DNA of 64,000 bases from Opisthocomus hoazin (taxonomy: Eukaryota > Chordata > Aves > Opisthocomiformes > Opisthocomidae). Within the stretch, counting starts at the first letter, position 1. Every line of letters begins with the position of its first letter. Location: the NCBI RefSeq assembly GCF_030867145.1, contig NC_134422.1:11356531-11420530 (forward strand), read 5' to 3'. The notes under the pieces were generated by a model that was given only the letters and a program-made list of their open reading frames with translations, had not been told where the DNA came from and made no database searches. Below are positions 10,928 through 20,063 of this stretch, one piece after another. A program made the position numbers and the translations under genes.

Positions 10928-13657
10928 TTGTTTGTTTGTTTTGGTTTTTTTTTTGAAATCTTGGGTTTCTTCCCACTTTATATTCAAGATGATTAATGGT
11001 CTGAGAGATTCCAGAAGTAAACCTTGAATTGTGTGTGCAGACATTGACTAATTATAGCATATTAAGTTGATGTGGACATTCTGTTCCCCTAGTAAGTTGC
11101 AATTCAGTGCATTCTTGCTCCCTTAGATCCTGCCAAAAATTACGGTGCGGAGAAATACGGACCAAACTCTGTATGCCTCATTCAGAAATCCGCTTTTGTC
11201 ATGGAACAGTGCAGGAGGAAACTCAGTTACCCTGACTGGGGTAGTGGGTGTTACCAGGTAAGCATGTGTTGGGTTTTTATATTTTTAACATAGCACTAGA
11301 GGGGGAAGTCGGACATAAAATGTAGGCTGTGACTGTTAGAACTTTGCACCTGGACACCATACATGATCATCTCTGCCTTAAATCACTAGATTACATGACA
11401 TGCTTTGGAAAGAAATACCTTCTGACCGTAAGCCTGTGGTTTAGACAGTGCATCGAGTTAAGCGTGTGACCACTGGAATGGCTTGTGTGCTACCTCCAGG
11501 CTGGCTAGGGCCTTGTCTTACCCCTGTGATGCTTTCTCTACAGCTGAGTAGGAATACTTGCAATCTTCTGTTGTTGAAGCTTAATGTTAATTAGTCACTC
11601 TGATTTTTTCAAAGGTGGAAAGCACTGTGCACATGTTGCTTATTTTTCATTATCCACCTCAGGACTATCCCACTAAAGGTGTCACTTCAGCAACAGCATA
11701 GCTCTTAAAAAAGGTGGTCCTTAGCAGAAGCTGAATTTTACTTGTTCTTGGTCGATGATCTACGTAATTGCACAAAATAGTACAGTCAGTGCTTTAAGGC
11801 ATTCTTGAACCAAATAGTTGTCTGAGTACATGAAAATATTTGCAGTTAATCTGTGCTGTAATCCCGGCTACTTACTGAATGTAGTGTTTATTTATTGAAG
11901 GAACCTCCAAACCCCAGAACATTTCTGATAAATCGTGATACCGACTTGACTTTCATTCTTTTATTTTAAGGTTTCTTGTTCTCCACAAGGGCTGCATGTT
12001 TGGGTCAAGGACACCGCGTACCTGTGCAGCCGCTCAGGTCAGGTGTTAACAGTGAGCATTCAGATGAACGGCTGGATACATGTTGGGAATCTGATGTGCC
12101 CAGCCTGTTCGGACTTCTGCGACTCCTGCCCCCCAGAGAGGGATCCTCCTGCTGCTAATTTAACAAGAGCTGCACCAATCGGTAGGTTGCCTTCGCTGAA
12201 GTGAAAGTTAATTTAAACATCTGAAAACACTAGAGATTTGTGTCAGCTCTGACTGTTGGGGAACAGGAAGGTAGAGCTGTGGCCTGGCTATTCTAAGATC
12301 CTAGGCATAGGTGTTAAAAGAGGATGGCAAAAGTGCTTTTTGCAGTCACACAGGATAGTGGCTAACGTAGGAGAAATGTGTCTGAAACATAACTACTTCA
12401 TGTCATGTCTCCTTCTGGTAATCGTCCCAGAAATCTAGCTTTAGCCTAGCAGCTTACCAGAAAACCTGATCTGTGTTTTGACGGCCACATCACTGTTACA
12501 ACCTTCAAAATTATCACCTTGGTGGAAACAGAGTTCTCATTTATTTTAACTTTCCATTGACAATGTTAATGCTGTAATCCAGAACACGAAAGACAGGTGT
12601 CAGTTTGCTTTTTGAGGGAGGAAAAAAGCTTAATTTGCTGACTGCCAGTTAATGTTTTGTCAAGAGCAGATGGCTTTCTAAGCAGCCAGTTGATTAAAGA
12701 GAACAGTCTTTACAGTCTTTTGCACTAGTGGCTTATTTTTAAGCCTTTAACCAATTATTTATTTGTTGGATGTGCTGTGTCTACTGCAGTTTTCAAGCAA
12801 AAAATAAGCCTGTTTAGTTTACCTGCACACTCAATTCTTTTTTTGAAGTACTTCAGTTTGTGTGTACCATTTCAAATAGTTTTGTTTTGTCTCGGGGATG
12901 GCAACATTTCGGTGGTTGGTGGAAGGAGTCCTATAGGTTAGATTTTGGCATGAGAAAGTTTCTAGCATCTGTTTGAATTCATGCTTGGTATTTCTCACAT
13001 ACACGAGTGTGTGTATATATTTAAAAAGGTTTTTATTTGTGCAGATTTACTTTTGTGTCTGTGGTTTTCTGAAGTTTTATGGCTGTGTGATTACCTACCA
13101 GAAGGGCAAACTCCCTAATTCCTGTATTCTTTTTTGTTGTTTGTGGTTTTTTCCTCCCAGTCTTCAGCTTGGTGGTTTGTGGCTTGGCTTTTGATCTGGC
13201 TTACAGCCATACAGATCCACAGTACTAACAAAATGGGCTTTGGAGAGTCTGTGGTTCTGAAGTGCTGCTGCTCCTCAGTCATGCCCTAGGGAACTTCCTG
13301 CTCTTTTCTTGCAATACCGATAAATTTTTCTCATTTGTTTTCATAATTGCTGTTAGTGAAGGAATGCAGAAATTAATTTAATTATAAAGGGAATAATCGT
13401 GTGCTTTGGTTGATTTGAATTGTAGCCTTGAAAGCTAGAATAAATCAGTGCAGATTACTGCAAACATATTTTTGCTCTTTGGTGTTTTTTTAGTGTTCTC
13501 TTTGTTATTTTATCTTGTCTTTAAATTTATAAGCTTTATGGTGTTTTGTTTTTTTATTTTAGACTTGTGCTCCTGCTCATCTGGCCTGGTTGTAACCCTG
13601 TGGTTATTGATGGTTAACTTAGTTCCCCTGCTGACAGGATTATTTCTCTGCGGATAA
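57..13657 (+). CDS. LMLN: Leishmanolysin-like metallopeptidase, 3' 15 coding exons (partial gene)
   Basis: LMLN is a zinc metallopeptidase of the M8 (leishmanolysin/invadolysin) family. Family members act in cell migration and mitosis and associate with membranes and lipid droplets (known of the family). Coding exons seen: 57-87, 964-1046, 1499-1616, 2449-2627, 3266-3371, 3627-3721, 4566-4683, 5947-6054, 7712-7788, 8407-8517, 9459-9591, 10186-10345, 11127-11257, 11971-12181 and 13563-13657. Joined phases are consistent throughout and give 584 residues plus stop. Numbered from the first complete codon, HEIIH is residues 166-170, the following Gly is 173, the third zinc His (NHWEK) is 272 and the Met-turn Met (AMTGS) is 283. 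A Cys-rich region follows and the C-terminal 30 residues are hydrophobic. The N-terminal signal/propeptide part lies left of the window. Introns are GT-AG except one GC-AG. The downstream dehydrogenase gene is convergent. Identity rests on close similarity to the vertebrate protein as I remember it. Confidence 0.95.
216..572 (+). repeat. CR1 LINE 3' fragment
   Basis: This is a 5'-truncated CR1 in LMLN intron sequence. It runs from the last codons of ORF2 (GEPYSSLPV-like region, disrupted) through the 3'UTR block GGTCCCTTCCAACCC to the terminal ATTCTGTGATTCTGTA. It differs at many sites from the younger copies at 38.4 and 45.5 kb. Confidence 0.88.
964..1046 (+). CDS. LMLN: LMLN coding exon b
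   Basis: The exon starts after TTCTGTTCAG and ends before GTATGT. It reads [19 protein letters not shown] and onward to LLS plus a split Arg codon. This is the conserved segment just before the catalytic domain of LMLN. Reading on past the donor gives only intron sequence. Confidence 0.92.
1105..1375 (+). repeat. Possible ancient interspersed repeat
   Basis: The segment contains GACCAATGACCCATCTGACC and GGCAGCAGATGCTA. These resemble blocks I recall from old dispersed amniote repeats, but I cannot assign a family. It sits in an LMLN intron and has no coding content. Confidence 0.25.
1499..1616 (+). CDS. LMLN: LMLN coding exon c
   Basis: The exon follows a GATTGAAG acceptor and ends before GTAAGC. 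It completes the Arg codon, continues [18 protein letters not shown], and ends PEKHLQ in phase 0. Four further Cys residues match the disulfide-rich pre-catalytic part of the family. Confidence 0.92.
2449..2627 (+). CDS. LMLN: LMLN coding exon d, followed by a non-canonical GC donor
   Basis: The exon follows TTGTCAAAG and reads [13 protein letters not shown], then [20 protein letters not shown] and [13 protein letters not shown] plus AG of a split Arg. The reading frame and the next exon ([16 protein letters not shown]) fix the end at 2627. The donor is therefore GCAAGT at 2628-2633, a GC-AG intron. No GT donor at this point keeps the frame. Confidence 0.93.
3266..3371 (+). CDS. LMLN: LMLN coding exon e with the HEXXH zinc motif
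   Basis: The exon follows GTGTTCCAG and ends before GTGAGG. It encodes [16 protein letters not shown], then [15 protein letters not shown]. His-Glu-Ile-Ile-His is the metzincin-type catalytic motif: two zinc-binding His and the general-base Glu. The Gly that follows in HEXXHXXG is the first residue of the next exon, so the motif is split by an intron. Confidence 0.96.
3627..3721 (+). CDS. LMLN: LMLN coding exon f
   Basis: The exon follows TTGACTTGAAG and ends before GTACTT. It begins [17 protein letters not shown], whose first Gly completes HEXXHXXG, and ends PPFNE plus a split Ser codon. This is the start of the long insertion that separates the second and third zinc ligands in leishmanolysins. 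Confidence 0.94.
4566..4683 (+). CDS. LMLN: LMLN coding exon g
   Basis: The exon follows TTCTTACAG and ends before GTAAGTG. It reads [20 protein letters not shown] and onward to LLITPRVV in phase 0. It is part of the insertion between catalytic motif and third His, conserved in vertebrate LMLN. Confidence 0.93.
5947..6054 (+). CDS. LMLN: LMLN coding exon h with the third zinc-binding His
   Basis: The exon follows TTTCTAG and ends before GTCAGT. It encodes exactly 36 residues: [20 protein letters not shown], then [16 protein letters not shown]. By family knowledge the His of NHWEK is the third zinc ligand. It lies 101 residues after the last His of HEIIH. Confidence 0.94.
7712..7788 (+). CDS. 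LMLN: LMLN coding exon i with the Met-turn
   Basis: The exon follows AACTTTCAG and ends before GTAAGA. It reads [18 protein letters not shown], then LALMEDT and a split Gly. The Met of AMTGS is the conserved Met-turn under the zinc site of metzincins. Confidence 0.93.
8407..8517 (+). CDS. LMLN: LMLN coding exon j
   Basis: The exon follows TTTACAG and ends before GTAAGA. It encodes [20 protein letters not shown], then [17 protein letters not shown] and a split Lys. This is the start of the Cys-rich region after the catalytic core. Confidence 0.93.
8732..8943 (+). repeat. CR1 LINE 3' fragment
   Basis: It starts at GAATGAGGAAGAACTTATTC, the end of CR1 ORF2, and continues through GAGGGTGACGGAGCCCTGG and the stop. 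It ends in the 3' block GGTCCCTTCCAACCCCTACC and ATTCTGTGATTCTGTA. It belongs to the same subfamily as the copies at 32.7, 38.4 and 45.5 kb, and lies in the LMLN intron after exon j. Confidence 0.92.
9459..9591 (+). CDS. LMLN: LMLN coding exon k
   Basis: The acceptor is TTTTGAG directly after a pure T run of about 15 nt, and the donor is GTATAA. It reads [20 protein letters not shown], then [18 protein letters not shown] and LPQEYQ in phase 0. Confidence 0.92.
10186..10345 (+). CDS. LMLN: LMLN coding exon l
   Basis: The exon follows TTTTGCAG and ends before GTCAGT. It encodes [20 protein letters not shown], then [20 protein letters not shown] and [11 protein letters not shown], with a split Asp codon at the end. 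Confidence 0.94.
10894..10927 (+). repeat. T13-G21 homopolymer junction
   Basis: Thirteen T are followed directly by 21 G inside an LMLN intron, on the sense strand. The G tract could form a quadruplex in DNA or pre-mRNA. Homopolymers this long are also error-prone in assembly, so the exact count is uncertain. Confidence 0.9.
11127..11257 (+). CDS. LMLN: LMLN coding exon m
   Basis: The exon follows TCCCTTAG and ends before GTAAGC. It reads [20 protein letters not shown], then [20 protein letters not shown] and GCYQ in phase 0, matching the distal Cys-rich region of LMLN. Confidence 0.94.
11971..12181 (+). CDS. LMLN: LMLN coding exon n
   Basis: The exon follows TTATTTTAAG and ends before GTAGGT. 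It encodes [20 protein letters not shown], a linker, [20 protein letters not shown] and then [18 protein letters not shown], ending in phase 1. The [13 protein letters not shown] cluster is the family's final Cys-rich motif. NLT is a possible N-glycosylation site just before the hydrophobic tail. Confidence 0.93.
13563..13657 (+). CDS. LMLN: LMLN last coding exon: hydrophobic C-terminus and stop
   Basis: After TTATTTTAG the exon completes an Asp codon. It then encodes [20 protein letters not shown] and [10 protein letters not shown], ending at TAA (13655-13657). The stretch of about 24 hydrophobic residues is either a single transmembrane helix or a GPI-attachment signal. Mammalian LMLN ends similarly, as I remember it. 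The frame is open for about 110 nt upstream, but that part is intron. Confidence 0.9.
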
Positions 13658-13898
13658 AGATAGCACGGGGCAAGAAGTTGTTCCAGGATGATACAGCATC
13701 GTGTTGTACTCCTTACTGTGGAGCACTGAGTTTTTTGTCTCTGCAGGCAGCTGTCTTCTGCTGACCCTCGTCTCTCCTGGCCAGTATCGGTGCAGACAGT
13801 ACTCACAGAGGTACTGACAAAAGCAGCCAGAGTTTGAGAGGAGGAAAATTTACCGTGTCATCTCCAAAAGTGCCAGTATTTTCCTGAATTGCAACCTT

Positions 13899-13901
<3 letters not shown>

Positions 13902-13944
<43 letters not shown>
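13902..13944 (+). repeat. Poly-T run (43 nt)
   Basis: A pure T tract lies about 245 nt after the LMLN stop. Seen from the minus strand it is a poly-A tail-like run. The sequence beside it shows no AATAAA and no recognisable retroposed gene, so I treat it as a simple repeat. Confidence 0.9.
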
Positions 13945-13945
<1 letters not shown>

Positions 13946-15348
13946 ACACAGTAACAAGATCCACTGTGCCAACTGTGTTAGACTACCTGGCAGCTCGGTC
14001 AAGATTTGAAAGGAGAACTCTTCTGTAATAGAACCAAGGGTTGTTTTTTTGTCATGTCCTCTGTGTGACTGGTAGCAAAGCATCCTCAAACTGGAAATAT
14101 ACCTCAGTGGTTTAGTCAAAAGCCATGTGAAAAACAGTTGTTATCACTGCTGATAACCCAGACCTAAACAGGTGTGGGAACTTTTCTGTTTGTTTTGTCA
14201 ATTCTTACTATTTATGGGGGGTAGAAGTACTGTAATGGCACAGAACAGGGGCTGGCGGTTGTCTCCACAGCTGGAGTCTGCGGCTTGGAGGTTTCACAGA
14301 ATTCGTGGTAGCTTGCGGTAAAGCGGCTAATTCTTGGGGTTCGCTTACACCTGCCTACATGCACAAAGCGGGATTTCAGACTGGTAACCAAGACAACTGT
14401 CTAGAAATCCCATTCTCATTTAGCATGTGCCAGTTCTACTGTGAAATTTAATACGTCAAATGTGTGAATATTCTCAGAGTAATTTGCTAGGCAAATACAT
14501 TTCAGTACTGACGCCCAGTCTGTAAAATTGGGATAGGCTTTCTGATTATTTTAATTATGTGTATTTGTTTCTGGAGTAATGGCATTATTATTTTTTAAGT
14601 AGTCTGAAAATCAATGCAGCTGCTCTCACTTCTTGTTCAAGGGCAAACCAGTAGCGATGGCAGCTATAATCTTACAGGACCATATTGACTTCTCTAGACC
14701 AAAAACTATATTGCATGTGTGAGGAAAAGTCTACTCTGTCTTCCCCCCAGCTTTTCTTGGACTGATAAATACTATTGATTATTTGAGTGTTTGTAACAAG
14801 TTGAGAATCAGACATTTTGAACCACACGAGGGCACACCTTGGTACAAAATTAATCACTTTATGGACAATATATATGAGAGGAAGGAAATGAGCAAAACCT
14901 GTCTAGCTAAGGGCACCTGCTCTGCAGTACGCTTGTAAGGATGTTTTTATTTGTTTCTGCCTCATTTATAATGTGTTACAAATAATCCTGTTTGGAGTAA
15001 AACAAGTTCTTATGTGGTCCAATCCATTGTCTGTCCTGTTGGGATAGCTTTCATTTTTGGAAAAGGGTTGAACTTGAGGGAGCAGATGTGCCCAGTGCAC
15101 TGAAAAATGCAAATAGAGGGAGAAAGATGATGTTACTCTGCATCTTAAATGTGCTGCGGTGTTAGAATTGTCAGTGACTAGGCTCTCTTTTGAAAGTGAT
15201 GGGTAAGGGGATGGAAAGGCTGTGGAGTAAGATTTCTTTAGCTACAGTCAAACCTGCTCAATAATAAGACTTCCATTGTAATTGTAAGAAAAACTTTGTG
15301 CCTATTGGAGTCTTTTTTTTTTCTTTCTTTCTTTTTTTTAATTTAAAG

Positions 15349-15370
15349 AAACTGTTACAAAACTGCCGAG
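15349..15370 (+). other. Splice-bounded 22-nt segment (candidate alternative microexon)
   Basis: A long pyrimidine tract and TTTAAAG acceptor precede it, and a near-consensus GTGAGTAAG donor follows. Entered from LMLN exon n (phase 1) it stays open. There is no proof that it is transcribed, and chance occurrence is quite possible. Confidence 0.25.
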
Positions 15371-16619
15371 GTGAGTAAGCTGCAACCTAAAACTGACTGA
15401 AGGCATCGCAGTTGCGAGAGAGCCTTGCACTGGGCTAATTCCCCTTCTTAACTGCAGCTTAGTTTGCTTGAAATTATATGAGGCCTAGGGTAGCCTTAAG
15501 TGGGTGTTTCTGAGAAGCAATACAAATTAGGAATCAAATGCTTTAAATGTGTACAAGTTTGAATTAAGGAACACTCAGATTAATAAGTGAACACTGATTA
15601 TTTTAATCTATGTGCAGTCAGCAGTCGGTGTAAGTGGATTCCTTGAAAACTTCAGAGGTTTGAGAATACGCCGTAGGTCCCAGCGGTTGATAGTGTATTG
15701 TTTGTCTGTTGTGCAATAATACAGTTTCAATGGTACCACTCTGCAGCAATGCTTTTGATACTTGAAAAGAAATTATTGGTTATTTTTTCTTACTGTGAAA
15801 TATTTGCACTGTCTGAACTTTCTGGTTAACTTTATAACTGTTAAACTTTTTTACTGATGTTAATTTATTGTGCGCGGTGTTTGGTGTGCTAGTCTCCTGT
15901 CTGTGTAAGCGTGGAATTTGTCATATTTAAGTGAATTTTTTTATCTTCTGCGCAGTTATTTATCTTGAGGGCTTTTCTTCTTTTATTCTCCCTTCTTGAG
16001 AAGGAGCTGAAAGATGGCTTAAAAAGTCGATGCTTGCCTACTTCTGAATTGTGTGCGTTAATTATCGAGAGGCTGTAGCGCATTGTGCCGACAGGGAAAA
16101 GTCGATCTGCCTGTCGGAGCTCGTGTGGTCAGTGAGTAGCCGCACCAGTGAATCCAGTGAAGTAAAACTGCTGCTGCCTTAATAATCTGAGATTTCAGTT
16201 GTAATTTCTTCAAGGTGCAGCCCTTCAGCTGGCTGTGAACTGCAGAACTGGACGTGACTGTGGGGAGTCGGGGAGGGAAGGTGCTTGAGCGGGCAGAACC
16301 CAACGCGTTGTCTCGCGTTGGCAGCTGTGGCCGTGTTGGAACGCCCAAGGCACGCGTCGAGTCCGATTTAAAGCGAGGAGGAGTTGTCAGAAAGTGCATC
16401 CGAGTAAAGCTGACTACCTCAGTTCTGTTTCTTTGAGTGAAGCTTCTAGCCTGTTGTGAACTTCCAAATCCTAAAATGTCTCAGGTTTTTAAGAGCAACA
16501 GAAGTCTAGTTGGAAGCAGAAGCCATTTTAGAGTGTAGAACACAGCTGAAATTGCAGCTTAAACCGATCAGTTATGTAGCCTTCGGTGTAGTTTCCCTGT
16601 AAAAGTTGGTGTTGGTTTA

Positions 16620-16625
16620 AATAAA
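16620..16625 (+). terminator. Candidate polyadenylation signal (LMLN, proximal)
   Basis: AATAAA about 3 kb downstream of the LMLN stop, in sense orientation. The sequence after it is only moderately G/T-rich. Confidence 0.3.
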
Positions 16626-16961
16626 CACTGAATTTGCAGGCAGTTGCTTGAAGTGCCCTGCATATTCGGTGGCAAGTTCATCCTGTTGCCTCTCTTACGC
16701 GTGACAGCTCTGGAATGCAGCCCGGGCACGCCTCGGTGCTTTCAGCGGTGCAGGCAGGGCAGCAGGAGCCTGGGAGCAGTGCTGAGAGGCAAACCGGTTG
16801 CCTCGTCTGTAGCGGAAGCATTTTCGGTGTGTGTCCACCGTTCGCACGTTTTAAAAGCGCTCCCTGGTTGCTTACAGAAGTATGTGAGTCTTGGGGTCTT
16901 TTTTTACCCTGGTAGTTCAGCTCTGTAGGGTTTCAATTAGAAGTCGAGGCAAGTTGTTCTT

Positions 16962-17170
16962 TGGAAGAAATTCTTCACCATGAGGGTGGTGAGGCCCTGG
17001 CCCAGGTTGCCCAGAGAAGCTGTGGCTGCCCCCTCCCTGGCAGGGTTCAAGGCCAGGTTGGATGGAGCTCTGAGCAACCTGGTCTGGTGGAAGGTGTCCC
17101 TGCCCATGGCAGGGGGGTTGGAACCAGATGATCTTTAAGGTCCCTTCCAACCCAAACCATTCTATGATTT
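16962..17170 (+). repeat. CR1 LINE 3' fragment
   Basis: This short CR1 tail runs from GAAGAAATTCTTCACCATGA through AGGTTGCCCAGAGAAGC to GGTCCCTTCCAACCC and a degenerate ATTCTATGATTT end. It lies within the probable LMLN 3'UTR and would be carried in that mRNA if the distal poly-A signal is used. Confidence 0.9.
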
Positions 17171-17835
17171 TTCTAGTGTTTCAAACAGCTGTAAGGAGGA
17201 AGGACAGCTTTTGGCTGCAGTAACATTACGTAAAAAAGCAGGCAATTCATTGCTCTTGAAATGAGTGGAGGTCCCGGGTGACTGTCACAGCCTTGGCCTT
17301 AGGTTAATTACCGAAAGAGAATTTTGACCCCCGTTAATTGACTGTCAGTCCAGTGCAGCGTGTCCTTTCTGCTGAGCGCTAGGAAATGGGTAAGACTGGT
17401 GTCGCTCAGGGGCAGACGTCCCCCCGGCCCCTTACCAGGGCTGGTTTTAGATCCTCCTGTCCTGCACCTCTTCCCGCTGGGATGTGTGTTGGTGCAGAAG
17501 GCGCATGTCCTGTCTCCTCACGGCCACCCGGGCCGTGGAGGTCTCTCCCCTGCCAGCACAGGGTTGCAGGTGCCTGTGGGCACATCTCGCCCGTCGGGTT
17601 GGGGCCCGTAGTGACTTACCCTGGAGACAGAGCAGCTGGCTGGAGAGGGCTGCCGGAGCTTGAACGCGCGTCTCCCGTTTTGGTACGGAACGTAAATATA
17701 GAACAAACTATTTTACGTAGATTTTGACTGAATTGAGATATAAGGGCTAATTTTTGTTATTTATGGAGTAAAAAATTCCTTCTTTTACTGTGTAAAAAAA
17801 GGTATGTCATACAAAAGAAGAAAACATTGTTCATC

Positions 17836-17841
17836 AATAAA
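17836..17841 (+). terminator. Candidate polyadenylation signal (LMLN, distal)
   Basis: AATAAA followed within 40 nt by the T-rich CTCTTCTTGTCCTGTTCTTT. This is the better of the two sense poly-A candidates after LMLN. It implies a 3'UTR of about 4.2 kb. Confidence 0.4.
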
Positions 17842-18054
17842 GCGTCTGTAGAAAATTGGCTCTTCTTGTCCTGTTCTTTGAGAGCTGACAATTATTAACT
17901 GCAGGAGTAAGTGCAGTCAGGGACCGCCATTACAACAGTCATTTATTTTGTGAGAATTTTGAAAAATGAACTTACATCAAGTCTGCACATTGGTCACTAT
18001 ATTAAACTGTTATTTGATACACTTTGAATGTAAAATGTTCTTTATTATTATTAG

Positions 18055-18121
18055 CGCATACGTGACTTACCAGAAGTTCAGCCTGCCGGCGACGTTCCCG
18101 AATTCTCTATCCCATCCTCAG
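18055..18121 (+). other. Splice-bounded 67-nt segment (candidate exon, unknown transcript)
   Basis: The segment is preceded by TTATTATTATTAG and followed by GTATGTG. It has several CpGs and is open in at least two plus frames. On the minus strand the same segment contains CTG followed by a GTAAGT donor at 18070-18065. It lies immediately beside the CpG-rich block at 18180-18370. I recognise no protein in it. Confidence 0.25.
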
Positions 18122-18179
18122 GTATGTGATACTTAAAAATTACGCAGTATTTGAGTCTTTCCATTTGATCTGGAAGATC

Positions 18180-18375
18180 ACAGGTCCCTGTGGCCGCGCG
18201 ATTCCCGTTTGGGCGGGAGGAATGCTGGTGCTGCCCCGCGGAGCCCCGAGCCGAGGGCCGGGACCGGGCGCGGGGCTGGAGGGGCCGAGCGCCCTTCAGG
18301 GCTGCTGCGCAGGGCTCAGCCGTGCCCCGGCCCCTCCGCCTCCTGCCCCAGCCGGCTGTGCCAGCTGCCACACCC
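18180..18375. promoter_or_regulatory. Orphan CpG-island-like block
   Basis: About 195 bp dense in CpG and GC (CGGCCGCGCGATTCCCG, GGGACCGGGCGCGGGGC) between the 3' ends of LMLN and the dehydrogenase gene. No known gene starts here. A second CpG-rich stretch lies at 18880-18990. It could be an unannotated promoter, an enhancer or simply GC-rich DNA. Confidence 0.4.
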
Positions 18376-19565
18376 AGATGTGCACAACAGATTAATAATT
18401 ACAATACACTTATATACGTATATGTTACTCTGATGGAATGTGAAAGACACAACACCACTCCTCTGAAATGCAGAGTGGAGGTGGTTTTATAATCTATCAT
18501 TTCCCCCCGCCCCAAGCCAGATGTCAGCAAATACACAGAGGTTAAAAAAACCCTACTTCCCTTCCCCTCTGCTATTTTGGAAAATCAGCTAAAGCAAAGC
18601 AAAAGTAGGTTACTCGTCCTTTCTGTTCGCCTTGTCTCAACATAGGAGCCTTTCAAAAGGGTATTAAAGCTTATAAAATGCGCCACTGTTCATTTCATAG
18701 ATGGCTTTAACTCTGAAAAACATCAGGTATGTAAAGTGACCCAGGTACCGCTGTAAGGTTTAAAAACGTCTGTGTTTCCAAAACGAACGCCATTGGCAGT
18801 AAAATGAAGCACCCTGGCCTACGAACCAGCCTGTGTTTCAAACTCCGAAGCAGACGGCGCTCCCTCCTGCAGTGTGAGATGCGGTGGTTACCCCGCGGCG
18901 CGGCCGGAGCAGGGCCCTGGCTGCAGTCCGGGAAGGCGGGGAGCTGCGCTGGCGTCGCCCCCGGGGAGATTCCCGGTGGAGGCAGGATGCAGCCGGTTTC
19001 CAATGCAGTTTTACAGGATTTCTGTGCGTCTGTAGCGGTCACTGTCATGCGTGTATAAAAAGTCCAGCATCACAGAGGGGCTTGCACTGCTGCGCGTTCC
19101 ATCCTCAGCGCACCAGCACTGCCCCAGCTGAGAGCCGAGGTGCGCGTTACCCTCCCGTTCCCCCCCAGCCAGTCCCAGCTGATGACTGCGACTTGCTGGG
19201 GAATCCTGACACTAGCATAAATGTCTGTGGTTATTCCGTTTTTTTCCCCCTGTATTTCAGCAGAGTACAGCAAGTATAACAAAGGTCAGGCTACTGCTCA
19301 GGCTTCGGAGTGTGCTGAATTTAAACCAACCCAAAATCCCTCCAAAGCCCTTCTTTCCCCCCCCGCCCCGCCCCTCCTGCTGCTCTCTTTGTACATCTGA
19401 ACATTCACGTGGGTCCAAGCACAGCACCAATGCCTGTTCTTACAAAGAGCCTACGCTGGGAAACGCAGGAAGGACTAACTGTCATAAAACAGAAAATGTT
19501 TTTGAGGGGAATTACGGCAACCTGCTGCTCGCCCACGTGATCGCATCTCATTGCTGTTAGACTTT

Positions 19566-19571
19566 TTTATT
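19566..19571 (-). terminator. Candidate polyadenylation signal for the dehydrogenase gene
   Basis: On the minus strand this reads AATAAA, about 400 nt after the stop codon at 19967-19969. It would give a short 3'UTR and leave roughly 1.7 kb to the LMLN distal signal. Confidence 0.45.
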
Positions 19572-19966
19572 TTGCTGTAATTTTTCTGTTTGGATGAGTT
19601 CTTCAATTTTTCTGCATCTTGTGCTGTTCTGTAAGTGATATCAGTAGGCAAAATGTTGAGGTTCACAGGAATTAGGCTGAGTTCTTCTGATGGAAATGAA
19701 GAGGGGAACTGCTTTCAATCGACAAGAAAGTAGTTCTGGGCAAATGCCGCATGACTAAAATCAAATACTGTTAAACTGTACGTTCGTTTCCTGTTCCTTG
19801 GGTATAACGAAATGAAAGGCAGATTTTTACCCCCAGAATGAGGATACCGAAATACATTCTCTGTTGCTTTTACAGCAAGTGTGGTCACGCAGCCTGTGGC
19901 TCTACTTTATTTGTGGCCAGACGTCCTGGGAGGATGCGAACGTGGCCAGGTGAGGAGCGGGGATCT

Positions 19967-20063
19967 CTACAGGTGCTCTGGGTGGTTCTGCAGGCAGGCG
20001 ATGAAATCATGGAGCGAGTGACCCTCGTAGCAGATTTTGTAGATGGTTGTAAATAATGGAAAT
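19967..20063 (-). CDS. GPD1L2: GPD1-family exon 8 (C-terminus and stop)
   Basis: After CTTCTTTCAG it completes the Lys codon and encodes [20 protein letters not shown], then [11 protein letters not shown] and TAG. This matches the FPLFxAVYxxCYE and NHPEH ending of GPD1 and GPD1L. HSLHDF is the divergent part, where GPD1 has a Q/R-P-V core. Confidence 0.95.

Larger units (their letters stand above)
13658..17841 (+). other. LMLN: Probable LMLN 3'UTR / downstream region
   Basis: No protein-coding exon is supported here on either strand. Two AATAAA signals fit 3' ends: 16620-16625 and 17836-17841, the latter followed by a T-rich stretch (CTCTTCTTGTCC). The interval holds a pure T run at 13902-13944, a splice-like 22-nt segment at 15349-15370 and a CR1 tail at 16962-17170. 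CpG content rises after 16.2 kb. Extent of the UTR is inferred. Confidence 0.5.

Noticed and set aside
13850-14119. A minus-strand ORF with a long Lys run
   Set aside because: The Lys run is the translation of the 43-nt poly-T tract; no homology or splice support.
13902-14120. A processed pseudogene or SINE ending in the poly-T (poly-A on the minus strand)
   Set aside because: No poly-A signal or recognisable gene sequence lies beside the tract and I could not find flanking duplications.
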